Numbered from the stretch's first letter, positions 34,018 through 41,701 are shown. The stretch: DNA of 64,000 nucleotides from UMGS1370 sp963557065 (GCA_963557065.1 CAUWCT010000006.1:1-64000), one strand, 5' to 3'. Notes: generated by a model not told the origin, from the letters alone. Translations and numbers: made by a program.

Positions 34018-34812
34018 TTATACTCCTAATAAATTGGAAATTCTGGGAATATCCGTCCGATCATTCCACACACAGATGGTCACTCCTTTGCCTGTCCCAT
34101 CACCATGAATCATTCTGCCGTTTCCGATATAAATCCCGGCATGGCTGACAGCGTCCAGAGAGGGACCAAAGGCAATTAAATCCCCTACTTTCAGATCATC
34201 TGCCGAACGATCGGTTCCCAGACGCGCCTGTTCTTCGGAAGTCCTGGGAAGCTCCAGGCCCCCATATGCCTTCATCAGATATTGGATAAATCCGGAACAG
34301 TCAAATCCTGTCGCAGGGTCCGAAGCACCCATTTGGTAATGAGACCCCAACAGGTTCATGGCTATCTTAATCAATTCCGCCCTATCTTCCTCTGCTTTGG
34401 GGATATTCCATGTATCGGTGACTGTAATCTGACCGGAATTGCCGTCTAAATAAGCGCTGTGACCGTCATATGCAATCTCGATCCAGCCGTTTCCGGCATC
34501 GCCCAGTACCCGATAGACCGTCTTTGGATATGCAAACCCATAGCTTCCCTGTCCTCCTGGAGCATCCAAAATGGCAACCCCCTGATCTCCCGTAATCTCT
34601 GCAATCGGTACATCCAGAGCAACTGCAGTCATCTCTTCTGCTCCAGGCAGATCGGTCCCGCCATCTGCTGCCTGCGCCTTATAGCCGGCCAATCCGTCTG
34701 CTGCTGCCAGTCCCTCTCCCGGTCCTGCTCCATAAGATATTGTCCATACTGACAGAGTAATGGTCCCGCAGAGAACTGCCAATATTCCAAGTTTTCTCCA
34801 TCTTTTTATCAT
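34018..34812 (-). CDS. Secreted NlpC/P60 peptidoglycan endopeptidase
   Basis: A 264-residue cell-wall hydrolase that cuts peptide stems. A signal peptide (residues 1-28, KLGILAVLCGTITLSVWTIS) is followed by an SH3b-like domain (about 75-135) and a C-terminal NlpC/P60 domain with catalytic Cys in GFDCSGFIQYLM and His in AVSHAGIYIGNGRMIHGDG. ATG at 34812 has GGGGAGGTACAG upstream. The leader contains CCGGC, which can pair with either of two GCCGG copies, the second touching the ribosome site; a minor RNA switch is conceivable. The gene lies between efp's terminator and argS. Confidence 0.9.
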   Translation of the reverse strand: MIKRWRKLGILAVLCGTITLSVWTISYGAGPGEGLAAADGLAGYKAQAADGGTDLPGAEEMTAVALDVPIAEITGDQGVAILDAPGGQGSYGFAYPKTVYRVLGDAGNGWIEIAYDGHSAYLDGNSGQITVTDTWNIPKAEEDRAELIKIAMNLLGSHYQMGASDPATGFDCSGFIQYLMKAYGGLELPRTSEEQARLGTDRSADDLKVGDLIAFGPSLDAVSHAGIYIGNGRMIHGDGTGKGVTICVWNDRTDIPRISNLLGV

Positions 34813-34892
34813 CTGTACCTCCCCGGCTCTCTTCACCGGCTTTTGCCGGATGTGAAAAGCCCTATCCCAATTATCCCAAACATCTGCGATAC

Positions 34893-34959
34893 AAAAACTG
34901 CCGCACAATGAACCATCGGATATCCTAAAATCGAAATCCTCCCTTTCACTCTGCGGCAG
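34893..34959 (-). terminator. Long-hairpin intrinsic terminator after efp
   Basis: A 15-position stem (CTGCCGCA-x-AGTGAA / TTCATT-x-TGCGGCAG, one mismatch) with a 32-nt loop is followed by TTTTT on the minus strand. The 233-bp gap 34813-35045 otherwise holds only the NlpC/P60 leader. Confidence 0.7.
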
Positions 34960-35045
34960 TCTGTCCTGCTCTTATCTCCTGTCAGCATCCATATACAAAA
35001 ACAGTTCCCTGTACACAGATGCCAAAACCGGCCAAATCTGTCTCA

Positions 35046-35603
35046 TTAAACTCTGGACAGATACTCTCCAGTTCTGGTGTCGATCTTAACCTTATCACCC
35101 TGGCTTACAAACAGCGGTACTGCAATGGTTGCTCCGGTCTCAACAGTAGCCGGCTTGGTTGCTCCGGTTGCGGTATCACCCTTAAATCCAGGCTCTGTAT
35201 CTGTAATCTCCAACTCTACAAACAGAGGAGGCTCTACAGAAAATACATTGCCATTATAAGAACATACCTTTACCATCTCGTTCTCTTTTACAAACTTTAA
35301 TGCATCGCCGATGGTCTCAGAGTTTAATGCTACCTGATCATAGGTCTCCACATTCATAAAATGGAATAAATCGCCGTCTGCATACAGATACTGCATGTCC
35401 ACTCTGTCAATTCTTGCTGCCGGGAACTTCTCGGTAGGACGGAATGTTTTTTCAATTACGCCGCCGCTGATTACATTTTTTAACTTGGTGCGGACAAACG
35501 CAGCGCCCTTACCTGGCTTTACGTGCTGGAACTCCAGAATCTGCACAACGTTGCCGTCAATCTCCAATGTAATACCGTTTCTAAAATCACCTGCTGATAT
35601 CAT
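35046..35603 (-). CDS. efp: Elongation factor P
   Basis: Translation factor that rescues ribosomes stalled at polyproline, 185 residues in three beta-barrel domains. The modification loop is KPGKG, with the tip lysine at 32, as in bacteria that modify or leave Lys unmodified. The usual C-terminal GEYLSRV is present. ATG at 35603 has AAGGAGG nine bases upstream. It has its own promoter (35647-35675) overlapping the end of aroDK. Confidence 0.97.
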   Translation of the reverse strand: MISAGDFRNGITLEIDGNVVQILEFQHVKPGKGAAFVRTKLKNVISGGVIEKTFRPTEKFPAARIDRVDMQYLYADGDLFHFMNVETYDQVALNSETIGDALKFVKENEMVKVCSYNGNVFSVEPPLFVELEITDTEPGFKGDTATGATKPATVETGATIAVPLFVSQGDKVKIDTRTGEYLSRV

Positions 35604-35646
35604 AAAGATATTCCTCCTTAAGTCGTTCAACTCTTCAATCTAGTTT

Positions 35647-35675
35647 ATTTTATAATAGAATTCCTGTATTTTCAA
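35647..35675 (-). promoter_or_regulatory. Predicted promoter of efp
   Basis: TTGAAA (35670-35675), 17 bp, TAAAAT (35647-35652). The -35 overlaps the stop codon of the aroD-aroK fusion. Confidence 0.65.
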
Positions 35676-36973
35676 CTCTTTTTTCGTTTTTCCTGCAAAA
35701 AAGTAAGAATTTCCGCTGCAATTTCTTCCTTACTCTTTCCATCTGTGGAAATTGTCAGATCCGCTGCCTCCTCATAAAACTGCCGTCTCCTATCCATCAG
35801 ATGCCCAATCCCCTCTTTGCTCATGTGCCCTTTCAGGTTCGGTCTGGAAGTATCTGACTTTACCCGCTTAAGCACTGTTTCCGGCGATGCTGTTAGAAGC
35901 ACAATCACTCCTGCCTGCCTCATGGCCTCTGTATTTTCCTTTCTAAGAACAGCGCCGCCTCCGCAGGAAACCACAGCTGCATCCTCTTTACAGATTTTCT
36001 GAATCAGGGCCGTCTCCAGGTCTCTGAAATATTCTTCCCCATATTTTTCAAAAATATCGGGAATCTTCATGGCACTTTCTTCTTCAATCTGCTGATCCAT
36101 CTCGATTGCCGGAAGAGACAAACACTCTGCCAGTTGAGAAGATACGGTCGTCTTTCCGGTTCCCATAAATCCGATTAGAAAAATATGGTTTCTTTGAGCA
36201 GTCATCCCTTTATGTACTGCATCCAGAATAATTTTTAATACGGCTGCATCCATCTGGCCGGGAGCCGACGCAGTTTTTGCGCTTCCAAATGTCACCGAAG
36301 ATCCGAAAGTCTCCCCTGAAAGCCGGCTGATCAGTCCCAGACCTCCCATGGCCATGGTGATAACCGGACTTTTCATAATCCGGGACGCAGTCTCTGTTAC
36401 AGATAAAAGGCTAAGGACATCTCCTGCATTGTGCGGCATTACTGCTGCCTTTAAAATATCTGCCCCCAGTTCTTCCATCTGTTCAAACCGCCAGAGCAGC
36501 TCTTTGCTGTCCGGAGTCCTGGAAAAATCATGGCTGGACATGATAATTTTTACACCCTGCTTTTTTATTTGGCGGATTGCGTCTGCAAATATCTCCCGGC
36601 CGGCTTTCAGACCGGTAAACAGTTCCAGATCCACCAGATCCACATTTCCTGACATCCCTGCCTGTAAGGCCAGTTCCAGATACGTTCCGGCGTCCAGTTC
36701 TTTTTCTCCGCCTTCCTTCTTTCCGCGAAAAGTAAACAAAACAGGGACATCCCCCAATATACTCCTGAGTTCTTTTAACACCTGGCAGTCCGCCTGGGAA
36801 CTCATTCCCTCTTCATACCAGTCCGCCCGCCATTCCACCAAATCAAAGGGAATCGTTTTTAATGACTTTGCCTGGGCAACAATTTCCTCTTTCGATACTG
36901 CCACAATGGGAACACAGATTTTAGGGCGTCCGATGCCAATGGAAACGCCCCTTACCTTTACTGCTTCTGTCAT
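35672..36973 (-). CDS. aroDK: Fused type I 3-dehydroquinate dehydratase / shikimate kinase
   Basis: A 433-residue two-enzyme fusion of the shikimate pathway (steps 3 and 5). Residues 1-258 are type I DHQ dehydratase: FDLVEWRADWYE, the catalytic His148 in SSHDFSRTP and the Schiff-base Lys175 in ILKAAVMP. Residues 262-433 are shikimate kinase: P-loop GFMGTGKT (268-275), DQQIEEE, FRDLE, SCGGGAV and RRRQFYEE. A short linker (about 252-262) joins them. No shikimate dehydrogenase is present nearby. The start overlaps yqeG's stop in an ATGA. All key residues I looked for are present. Confidence 0.93.
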   Translation of the reverse strand: MTEAVKVRGVSIGIGRPKICVPIVAVSKEEIVAQAKSLKTIPFDLVEWRADWYEEGMSSQADCQVLKELRSILGDVPVLFTFRGKKEGGEKELDAGTYLELALQAGMSGNVDLVDLELFTGLKAGREIFADAIRQIKKQGVKIIMSSHDFSRTPDSKELLWRFEQMEELGADILKAAVMPHNAGDVLSLLSVTETASRIMKSPVITMAMGGLGLISRLSGETFGSSVTFGSAKTASAPGQMDAAVLKIILDAVHKGMTAQRNHIFLIGFMGTGKTTVSSQLAECLSLPAIEMDQQIEEESAMKIPDIFEKYGEEYFRDLETALIQKICKEDAAVVSCGGGAVLRKENTEAMRQAGVIVLLTASPETVLKRVKSDTSRPNLKGHMSKEGIGHLMDRRRQFYEEAADLTISTDGKSKEEIAAEILTFLQEKRKKS

Positions 36974-37467
36974 TTTCTTTTCCTCTCATACGCATATAGG
37001 ACCAGCTTTTCCGGAATCCGTTTCAGCACAATCTGAATTTCTTCCTTCGGGTCCATAGGGTCCACCAGAATGCTGTAAAGTCCGGTCCGGTTGGCTCCCC
37101 AGATGTCTGTAAAAATCTGATCGCCTACGACAATCGTCTCTTCCGGCCTGGTCTTCATCTTTTCCATGGCTTTTTGGTATCCCTTTCGTTTCGGCTTTCC
37201 TGCCTTATAAATATATTTTGTACCTACATCTTCTGCAAATTTTCTCACTCTGGGTTCTTTGTTGTTGGAGGCCAGACAGGACTCCATTCCCATGGTTTTC
37301 AGCCGTTTAAAAAGCTGCCTTGCCTGATCATCGGCAGGTGCGTCATGGGGCACTAAGGTATTGTCTACGTCAAAAATCACTCCTCGGATGCCCTCCTGAT
37401 AAAATCGTTCAAAGGGAATCTGATACGTGCTTTCTGCCCGCTCATCGGGATAAAATTGTTTTAACAT
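36970..37467 (-). CDS. yqeG: YqeG family HAD phosphatase
   Basis: HAD-IIIA phosphatase, 165 residues. Motifs: DVDNTLVP (I), LASNN (II), GKPKRKGY (III) and VVGDQIFTDIWGANR (IV). B. subtilis YqeG-type proteins are phosphatidylglycerophosphate phosphatase-like or of unknown substrate. The gene is coupled to aroDK and directly follows nrdR by 7 bp. Confidence 0.92.
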   Translation of the reverse strand: MLKQFYPDERAESTYQIPFERFYQEGIRGVIFDVDNTLVPHDAPADDQARQLFKRLKTMGMESCLASNNKEPRVRKFAEDVGTKYIYKAGKPKRKGYQKAMEKMKTRPEETIVVGDQIFTDIWGANRTGLYSILVDPMDPKEEIQIVLKRIPEKLVLYAYERKRK

Positions 37468-37474
37468 CGTTCTC

Positions 37475-37927
37475 TTATTTCTTCAGCAGTTTTCCCAGCT
37501 CTTCCATAAAGGTATTTACATCCTTAAATTCCCTGTACACGGATGCAAACCGGACATAGGCTACCTCGTCCAGTTCCTTCAGCTTATCCATAACCAGTTC
37601 TCCGATCACAGAGGTGGGAACCTCCTTTTCCTCCATATTAAAAATCTGATTTTCAATGCTGTCAATCACAGCGTTAATCTGCTGGGTAGACACCGGCCGC
37701 TTATGGCAGGACTGAACCACTCCATTCTCAATTTTTGCCCTGTCGTACGGTTCTCTGGTCTCGTCTTTTTTAATTACCATCAGCGGCATGGTCTCTAACT
37801 TCTCGTAAGTAGTAAACCGTTTCCCGCAGGTTTCGCACTGTCTGCGCCGGCGGATAGAGCTGTTGTCATCTGCCGGCCTGGAATCAATTACCTTTGTATC
37901 TGCTGCATTGCAAAATGGGCATTTCAC
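37475..37927 (-). CDS. nrdR: Transcriptional repressor of ribonucleotide reductase
   Basis: Zinc-ribbon/ATP-cone repressor, 150 residues, which senses ATP/dATP and represses nrd genes. The ribbon has Cys3, Cys6, Cys31 and Cys34 (KCPFC...RQCETC), the helix RRRRQ and then the ATP-cone from about residue 49 to 139. The start is a GTG at 37927: AGGAGG lies 8 bases upstream and the next residues match other NrdR proteins (usually MKCPFC). No nrd gene is in the window. Own promoter at 37986-38014. Confidence 0.95.
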   Translation of the reverse strand: MKCPFCNAADTKVIDSRPADDNSSIRRRRQCETCGKRFTTYEKLETMPLMVIKKDETREPYDRAKIENGVVQSCHKRPVSTQQINAVIDSIENQIFNMEEKEVPTSVIGELVMDKLKELDEVAYVRFASVYREFKDVNTFMEELGKLLKK

Positions 37928-37985
37928 CTTCTCTACCTCCTGTCCTCTTTTGAAAGGGCATTGTATCCCCGAATCATTTAGACTT

Positions 37986-38014
37986 ATTTTACATGAAGGC
38001 CGCCGGTTCTGCAA
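37986..38014 (-). promoter_or_regulatory. Predicted promoter of nrdR
   Basis: TTGCAG (38009-38014), 17 bp, TAAAAT (37986-37991). It drives nrdR and possibly yqeG and aroDK, which follow with almost no gaps. Confidence 0.55.
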
Positions 38015-38025
38015 GCCTTTTTGTT

Positions 38026-38283
38026 TCATCCTCCCTTGCACCGCTCTTCCTTTTCCTGATAATCCACCAGAATAATGTCCTCCCCCACCTGGCAAATGTT
38101 GCAGAACGGAATAATATATTCCTTCTCCCTGCATAAAAATCCGCAGAAACTTCCTGGTCCCGGCACGATAATCGCTATCATGCACCCTGTATTCATATCA
38201 AAATCCACATCTCCTACAAAGCCCAGCCGGTGGCAGTTATTGATATTAATTACTTCTTTGGTCTTCAGTTCACAGATCCGCAT
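38026..38283 (-). CDS. YlmC/YmxH family sporulation protein
   Basis: Small PRC-barrel-like protein, 85 residues, beginning MRICELKTKEVININ and containing RLGFVGDVDFDM, diagnostic of the YlmC/YmxH family found in spore-formers. Four Cys (FCGFLC..CNIC) occur in the second half. Function in B. subtilis is not firmly known. ATG at 38283 lies just after a strong terminator (38322-38370), so the gene must have a promoter in the short gap or rely on read-through. Confidence 0.82.
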   Translation of the reverse strand: MRICELKTKEVININNCHRLGFVGDVDFDMNTGCMIAIIVPGPGSFCGFLCREKEYIIPFCNICQVGEDIILVDYQEKEERCKGG

Positions 38284-38321
38284 ACCCTGCCTCACAAAAC
38301 GTCTTTTTTGACAGTATATGC

Positions 38322-38370
38322 AAAAAGGCCGCCGCCCAGTCTGCATTTTCACAGAAACGGGCGGACAGCC
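38322..38370 (-). terminator. Intrinsic terminator of the met operon
   Basis: GGCTGTCCGCCCGTTTCTG pairs with CAGACTGGGCGGCGGCC with minor irregularities, an 8-nt loop, then TTTTT on the minus strand. It ends metN-metI-metQ about 105 bp past the metQ stop. A separate 5'-GTAC...GTAC hairpin at about 38388-38460 without T run lies between. Confidence 0.85.
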
Positions 38371-38474
38371 TTCCATCGCTTTGCCAGTGTACTGTCTCAC
38401 TCATAGTTCGCAGAATGACGCAGAATGAACGAGACAGCACTCTCGTACAACGAAAACTAAGTTTCTTCTACGGA

Positions 38475-39389
38475 TTAAAACAGCGGAACGACTGCTCCTT
38501 CATACGTCTCATCCATAAAAGTTTTAATCTCTTCGCTGGTCAGGACTTCTACCAGGGCTTTGGTTTTATCAGTTTCTTCTTCGCCTTCTCTTACTGCCAG
38601 CACGTTGCCGTAGGTGGTTGCAGAAATAGATTCTGCATCTTCGATTGCAAGAGCATCGCTTACCTTTAAGCCAGCCTCAATTGCATAGTTGCCGTTGATA
38701 ACTGCAAGATCGACGTCTGGAAGAACACGCGGAATCTGGGCAGCTTCTACTTCCATGATCTCTAAGTTCTTCGGATTTTCTGCAATGTCATTTTTGGTTG
38801 CCTCTAAACCGGCTCCCTCTTTTAAGGTAATTAAGCCCTGTGCCTCTAATAACAGAAGCGCTCTTGCCTCATTGGTCACGTCGTTTGGAACTGCTACCAC
38901 TGCGCCGTCTGCCACTTCCTCTAAAGAAGCGGTCTTTCCTGCATAGATCCCGAATGGCTCATAGTGGATGGCTGCTGCGGATACCAGCTTGGTTTTATGC
39001 TGCTCATCAAAGGACTCTAAGTAAGGAAGGTGCTGGAAGTAGTTCGCATCCAGATCTCCTGCGTCTAAGGCATTGTTTGGCTGGACATAATCGCTGTAAA
39101 CCATTACCTGCAGATCATATCCTTTTTCTGCCATCAGAGGTTTTGCTGCCTCTAAAATCTCTGCATGGGGAGCCGGACTTGCGCCGACTACCATCTTTTC
39201 TAAGTCGCCGGATGCTTTAGACTCTTCTGCTTTGGTTTCTTCTGTCTTTGTTTCTTCTGCTTTGCTTTCTGCCTGTGCAGTGGTTTCTGCCGCAGATGCT
39301 GCAGTTGTTTCAGCAGCGTCATTTCCTCCACAGGCAGATAATGCTGCTGCAGTCAGGATAGCTGCGAGTACAAGACTTACTTTTTTCAT
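38475..39389 (-). CDS. metQ: Methionine ABC transporter binding lipoprotein
   Basis: MetQ/NlpA-type lipoprotein, 304 residues, that captures L- or D-methionine. The signal peptide ends ALSAC with Cys20, followed by a low-complexity linker (repeats of ETKTEETKAEESKA). The mature domain begins KMVVGASPAPHAEIL with the NlpA core VPNDVTNEARALLLLE. It is third in metN-metI-metQ and ended by a terminator. ATG at 39389 has GAGGAGG upstream. Confidence 0.95.
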   Translation of the reverse strand: MKKVSLVLAAILTAAALSACGGNDAAETTAASAAETTAQAESKAEETKTEETKAEESKASGDLEKMVVGASPAPHAEILEAAKPLMAEKGYDLQVMVYSDYVQPNNALDAGDLDANYFQHLPYLESFDEQHKTKLVSAAAIHYEPFGIYAGKTASLEEVADGAVVAVPNDVTNEARALLLLEAQGLITLKEGAGLEATKNDIAENPKNLEIMEVEAAQIPRVLPDVDLAVINGNYAIEAGLKVSDALAIEDAESISATTYGNVLAVREGEEETDKTKALVEVLTSEEIKTFMDETYEGAVVPLF

Positions 39390-39440
39390 AATGATTCCTC
39401 CTCATTAAAGGTAATTTATGATTCAGGCGTATACGCCAAA

Positions 39441-40106
39441 TCAGCGGATTCTCTTGTCATTGATCTTAGACAGTTTCATAAAGGATTCCTGGATAATCTG
39501 TACAATGATTACCATAATGGCAACCGTTACAAACATAATCCCTGTCTCATACCGGTAATAACCATAGTTGATAGCAATGGCTCCCAGTCCACCTGCGCCT
39601 ACAAATCCGCCCATAGCGGTGTAGCCTAAAATCGTAGTGACGGAAATAGCCGCGCCTACCAGTAAAGACGGCCTGGATTCCGGCAGAAGGACTTTATAAA
39701 TAATCTGCCAGGTGGAAGCTCCCATGGATTTTGCCGCTTCGATAACGCCTGCGTCCACTTCCCTGAAAGAAGACTCTACCATTCTGGCAATATAGGGAGC
39801 GCCCGCGATAATCAACGGGAATATCAGCGCTTCAGGGCCAATGGTGGTTCCCACTACTTTTCTGGTTATTGGAAGAACCATAATGGCCAGAATAATAAAG
39901 GGAACGGAACGGAGCAGGTTAATCATAAGTCCTAAAATTTTTTCAAGAACCGGAACCGGCTTAATGCCGTCCTTTGCCGTTACCACCAGAATTACGCCAA
40001 GCGGAATTCCAATCAGATAGGAAAAAAGAGAGGACATGGCCACCATATAAATGGTTTCCCAAATTCCTGTCCCCAGCATACTAAGGGTTGTGGAATCAAA
40101 CTGCAT
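39441..40106 (-). CDS. metI: Methionine ABC transporter permease
   Basis: Inner-membrane permease, 221 residues, about five helices, with the coupling loop REVDAGVIEAAKSMGASTWQII and GYTAMGGFVGAGGLGAIAI. Two ATGs are possible (40112 and 40106). The second is preferred because AGGAGG is 9 bases before it and only 3 before the first. It overlaps the metN 3' end by 11 bp. Confidence 0.94.
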   Translation of the reverse strand: MQFDSTTLSMLGTGIWETIYMVAMSSLFSYLIGIPLGVILVVTAKDGIKPVPVLEKILGLMINLLRSVPFIILAIMVLPITRKVVGTTIGPEALIFPLIIAGAPYIARMVESSFREVDAGVIEAAKSMGASTWQIIYKVLLPESRPSLLVGAAISVTTILGYTAMGGFVGAGGLGAIAINYGYYRYETGIMFVTVAIMVIIVQIIQESFMKLSKINDKRIR

Positions 40107-41112
40107 CTTCATTTACCTCCTCATACGGCACCCTGGCAGTGCTTAAGTAATTGGTCACTCTTCTGGCGTCTGCCTCGTCTTCCGGAAGCTGGACAATCAT
40201 CTGTCCCATGGCAGTGCCGTTAATGTCCCTGGTTGCTGCATACATAATATTAACTGGCGTTTTACAGGCCAGAATCATGTTGGCAAGCACCGGTTCGGAA
40301 GAAGCCCGTCCGTCAAAGATAATGCGGATCTGGCGGCCTCCGCCAAAATTGCCGGTTTCCACTGCGTCGCCTAAAATCAGCTGGCGGCCGATTTTGGATT
40401 TGGGCTCTGAAAAAATCTCCGATACCTTTCCAGACTCTGCAATGTGGCTTTTATCAATAATCGCAACGCGGTCGCAAATCGCTTCAATTACCGCCATCTC
40501 ATGGGTAATCACAATGACCGTAACACCCAGTTCCTTGTTGATCTGCTTTAACAGCTGGAGAATCGACTTGGTGGTATTGGGGTCTAATGCACTGGTAGCT
40601 TCATCGCACAAAAGCACCTTGGGGTTGGTAGCAAGGGCTCTTGCGATAGCAACTCTCTGCTTTTGTCCGCCGGAAAGCTGTGCCGGATATGCCTTCATCC
40701 GTTCCTCTAACCCTACCATTTTCAGCAGTTCTTTTGCCCGTTCTTTTGCCTCTGCCTTTGGCACGCCTGCAATCTCCAGTGGAAAACATACATTCTGCAG
40801 GACGTTTCTCTGGGCCAGGAGGTTAAACTGCTGGAAAATCATTCCCATGGATCTTCTGGCTGCCCGAATTCCCGATTCTCCCAGATCTCCCAGGCTCTGT
40901 CCTTCAAAAATTACCTTTCCTGCCGTCGGTTTCTCCAAAAAGTTGATGCACCGCACCAAGGTGCTTTTGCCTGCACCAGACAGGCCGATAATTCCAAAAA
41001 TCTCGCCTTTTTCAATCTCCAGATTAATATTATCCAGAGCATTGACCGTTCCATTTGCGGTAGAGAACTGTTTGCCCAGCCCTTCCAGCCTGATAATCGC
41101 CTCTGCTGACAT
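40096..41112 (-). CDS. metN: Methionine ABC transporter ATPase with NIL domain
   Basis: A 338-residue ATPase of the methionine importer. Walker A GLSGAGKS, signature LSGGQKQR and Walker B LLCDEATSALDP occupy residues 1-240. The C-terminal NIL domain (about 262-336, RIIFDGRASSEPVLANMI...) binds methionine and closes the importer when the cell is replete. ATG at 41112 is chosen (AAGGAAG upstream). The in-frame extension to 41259 runs through the hairpins of the regulatory leader and is rejected. Confidence 0.95.
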   Translation of the reverse strand: MSAEAIIRLEGLGKQFSTANGTVNALDNINLEIEKGEIFGIIGLSGAGKSTLVRCINFLEKPTAGKVIFEGQSLGDLGESGIRAARRSMGMIFQQFNLLAQRNVLQNVCFPLEIAGVPKAEAKERAKELLKMVGLEERMKAYPAQLSGGQKQRVAIARALATNPKVLLCDEATSALDPNTTKSILQLLKQINKELGVTVIVITHEMAVIEAICDRVAIIDKSHIAESGKVSEIFSEPKSKIGRQLILGDAVETGNFGGGRQIRIIFDGRASSEPVLANMILACKTPVNIMYAATRDINGTAMGQMIVQLPEDEADARRVTNYLSTARVPYEEVNEDAV

Positions 41113-41215
41113 TTCATACTTCCTTTCTTTTTCATACATTCTTCTCATAGTCGGATGTGTTTGTGAAACCGCAGGAATCTGCCTTTCGCAGCTTTTTGCG
41201 GATGTCTGACAACGC

Positions 41216-41256
41216 AAAAGAGCCGCAAGCCCTTGCACAGACCTGCGACCCCTTTT
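41216..41256 (-). terminator. Terminator-like hairpin in the metN leader
   Basis: On the minus strand AAAAGGG-g-TCGCAGG (41242-41256) pairs with CTTGCGGCTCTTTT (41216-41229): 14 pairs with one bulged G, a 12-nt loop and a T-rich 3' arm. It lies 80 nt after the leader peptide stop and about 100 nt before metN, where an attenuator would sit. CGCAGG can alternatively pair with CCTGCG at 41163-41177, so a competing fold exists. Confidence 0.6.
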
Positions 41257-41274
41257 CATTTCTTCCTATCTGTT

Positions 41275-41301
41275 CTGAAGTTCTTTTTCAAAAGACCTCA
41301 G
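41275..41301 (-). promoter_or_regulatory. Leader hairpin between the Met-rich peptide and the terminator
   Basis: CTGAGGTCTTTT / AAAGAACTTCAG folds into an 11-pair stem with one mismatch and a GAA loop, on the minus strand. It has no T run of its own. Candidate pause or antiterminator helix. Confidence 0.45.
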
Positions 41302-41335
41302 GGTTCATCACATCATCTATACATTTGGACGTTTA

Positions 41336-41425
41336 TCAGTTTTTTGGGCATACGAACATTCGGCACATATCCCACATGCCGTTCATCATGTCCATATTCA
41401 TCTCCATGAATAAAAACTGACGCAT
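41336..41425 (-). CDS. Methionine-rich leader peptide of the metNIQ operon
   Basis: A 29-residue open frame: starts MRQFLFMEMNMDMMNG and ends CPKN, with nine methionines at positions 1, 7, 9, 11, 13, 14, 17, 20 and 23. The ribosome site GGAGG is 8 nt before the ATG, and a near-consensus promoter (41475-41503) begins about 43 nt upstream. A 7-bp hairpin (GGCATGT/ATGTGCC) spans the Met-codon region. The layout matches a classic amino-acid attenuator: ribosomes short of charged Met-tRNA would stall here and change the leader fold ahead of metN. No SAM riboswitch or T-box is seen. Confidence 0.75.
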   Translation of the reverse strand: MRQFLFMEMNMDMMNGMWDMCRMFVCPKN

Positions 41426-41474
41426 AATAAAGTCCTCCTGCTGCTTTCCCAGCCTGTCTGACTGAGTTGTAACG

Positions 41475-41503
41475 ATTTTAGTACACACCGGCCGGTTTGT
41501 CAA
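41475..41503 (-). promoter_or_regulatory. Promoter of the metNIQ operon
   Basis: TTGACA (41498-41503), 17 bp, TAAAAT (41475-41480). A start site near 41468 gives a leader of about 355 nt before metN, long for a gene without regulatory RNA. The MITE begins 20 bp upstream. Confidence 0.8.
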
Positions 41504-41523
41504 GTCCTTTCTCTGACATATAC

Positions 41524-41690
41524 ATATGATAGTAACAGTTCAGCCATGCATCTTCTTGCCCGCTTGCAGCGGACAAGAAGCGTCTGGCGTCCGCCCTATG
41601 AAGATTCAGACAGAAAAACTCTTATGAAAACAAGCTTTCGACGCGTTTTTCTGCCTGAATCTTCGCATGGCTGAACTGTTACATATGATA
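41524..41690. mobile_element. MITE-like element with target-site duplication
   Basis: Terminal inverted repeats of 18 bp are perfect: GTAACAGTTCAGCCATGC (41532-41549) and its complement (41665-41682). The element of 151 bp is flanked by identical 8-bp copies ATATGATA (41524-41531 and 41683-41690). Inside are an outer hairpin arm CTTCTTG..CAAGAAG and an inner inverted repeat GAAGATTCAG-x-CAGAAAAAC / GTTTTTCTG-x-CTGAATCTTC. It has no coding capacity. It is likely mobilised in trans by a transposase with 8-bp duplications. It lies between the dipeptidase stop and the met promoter. Confidence 0.85.
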
Positions 41691-41701
41691 AGCCATGCAT
41701 C

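Noticed and set aside
34850..34922. 23-codon ORF after the efp terminator stem
   Set aside because: The ribosome site is far from the ATG, it overlaps the terminator, and the peptide has no notable composition.
34813..35045. c-di-AMP (ydaO) riboswitch before the NlpC/P60 gene
   Set aside because: Such genes often have one, but the conserved ydaO core was not found; the visible hairpin is better read as the efp terminator.
38388..38460. Imperfect inverted repeat between metQ and ylmC as a mobile element or terminator
   Set aside because: No T run, no target duplication and no second copy seen; the real terminator is at 38322-38370.
40151..41209. Long plus-strand open frame (352 codons) opposite metN
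   Set aside because: It mirrors metN codon periodicity, has no ribosome site and gives a low-complexity Ser/Ile/Pro-rich product: a shadow frame.
41113..41259. In-frame N-terminal extension of MetN (about 49 residues)
   Set aside because: It runs through the terminator-like hairpin, has no ribosome site, and MetN proteins begin near the ATG at 41112.
41113..41470. SAM riboswitch or T-box in the met leader
   Set aside because: I looked for the SAM-I core and the T-box AGGGTGG motif on the minus strand and found neither; a covariance-model search would settle it.
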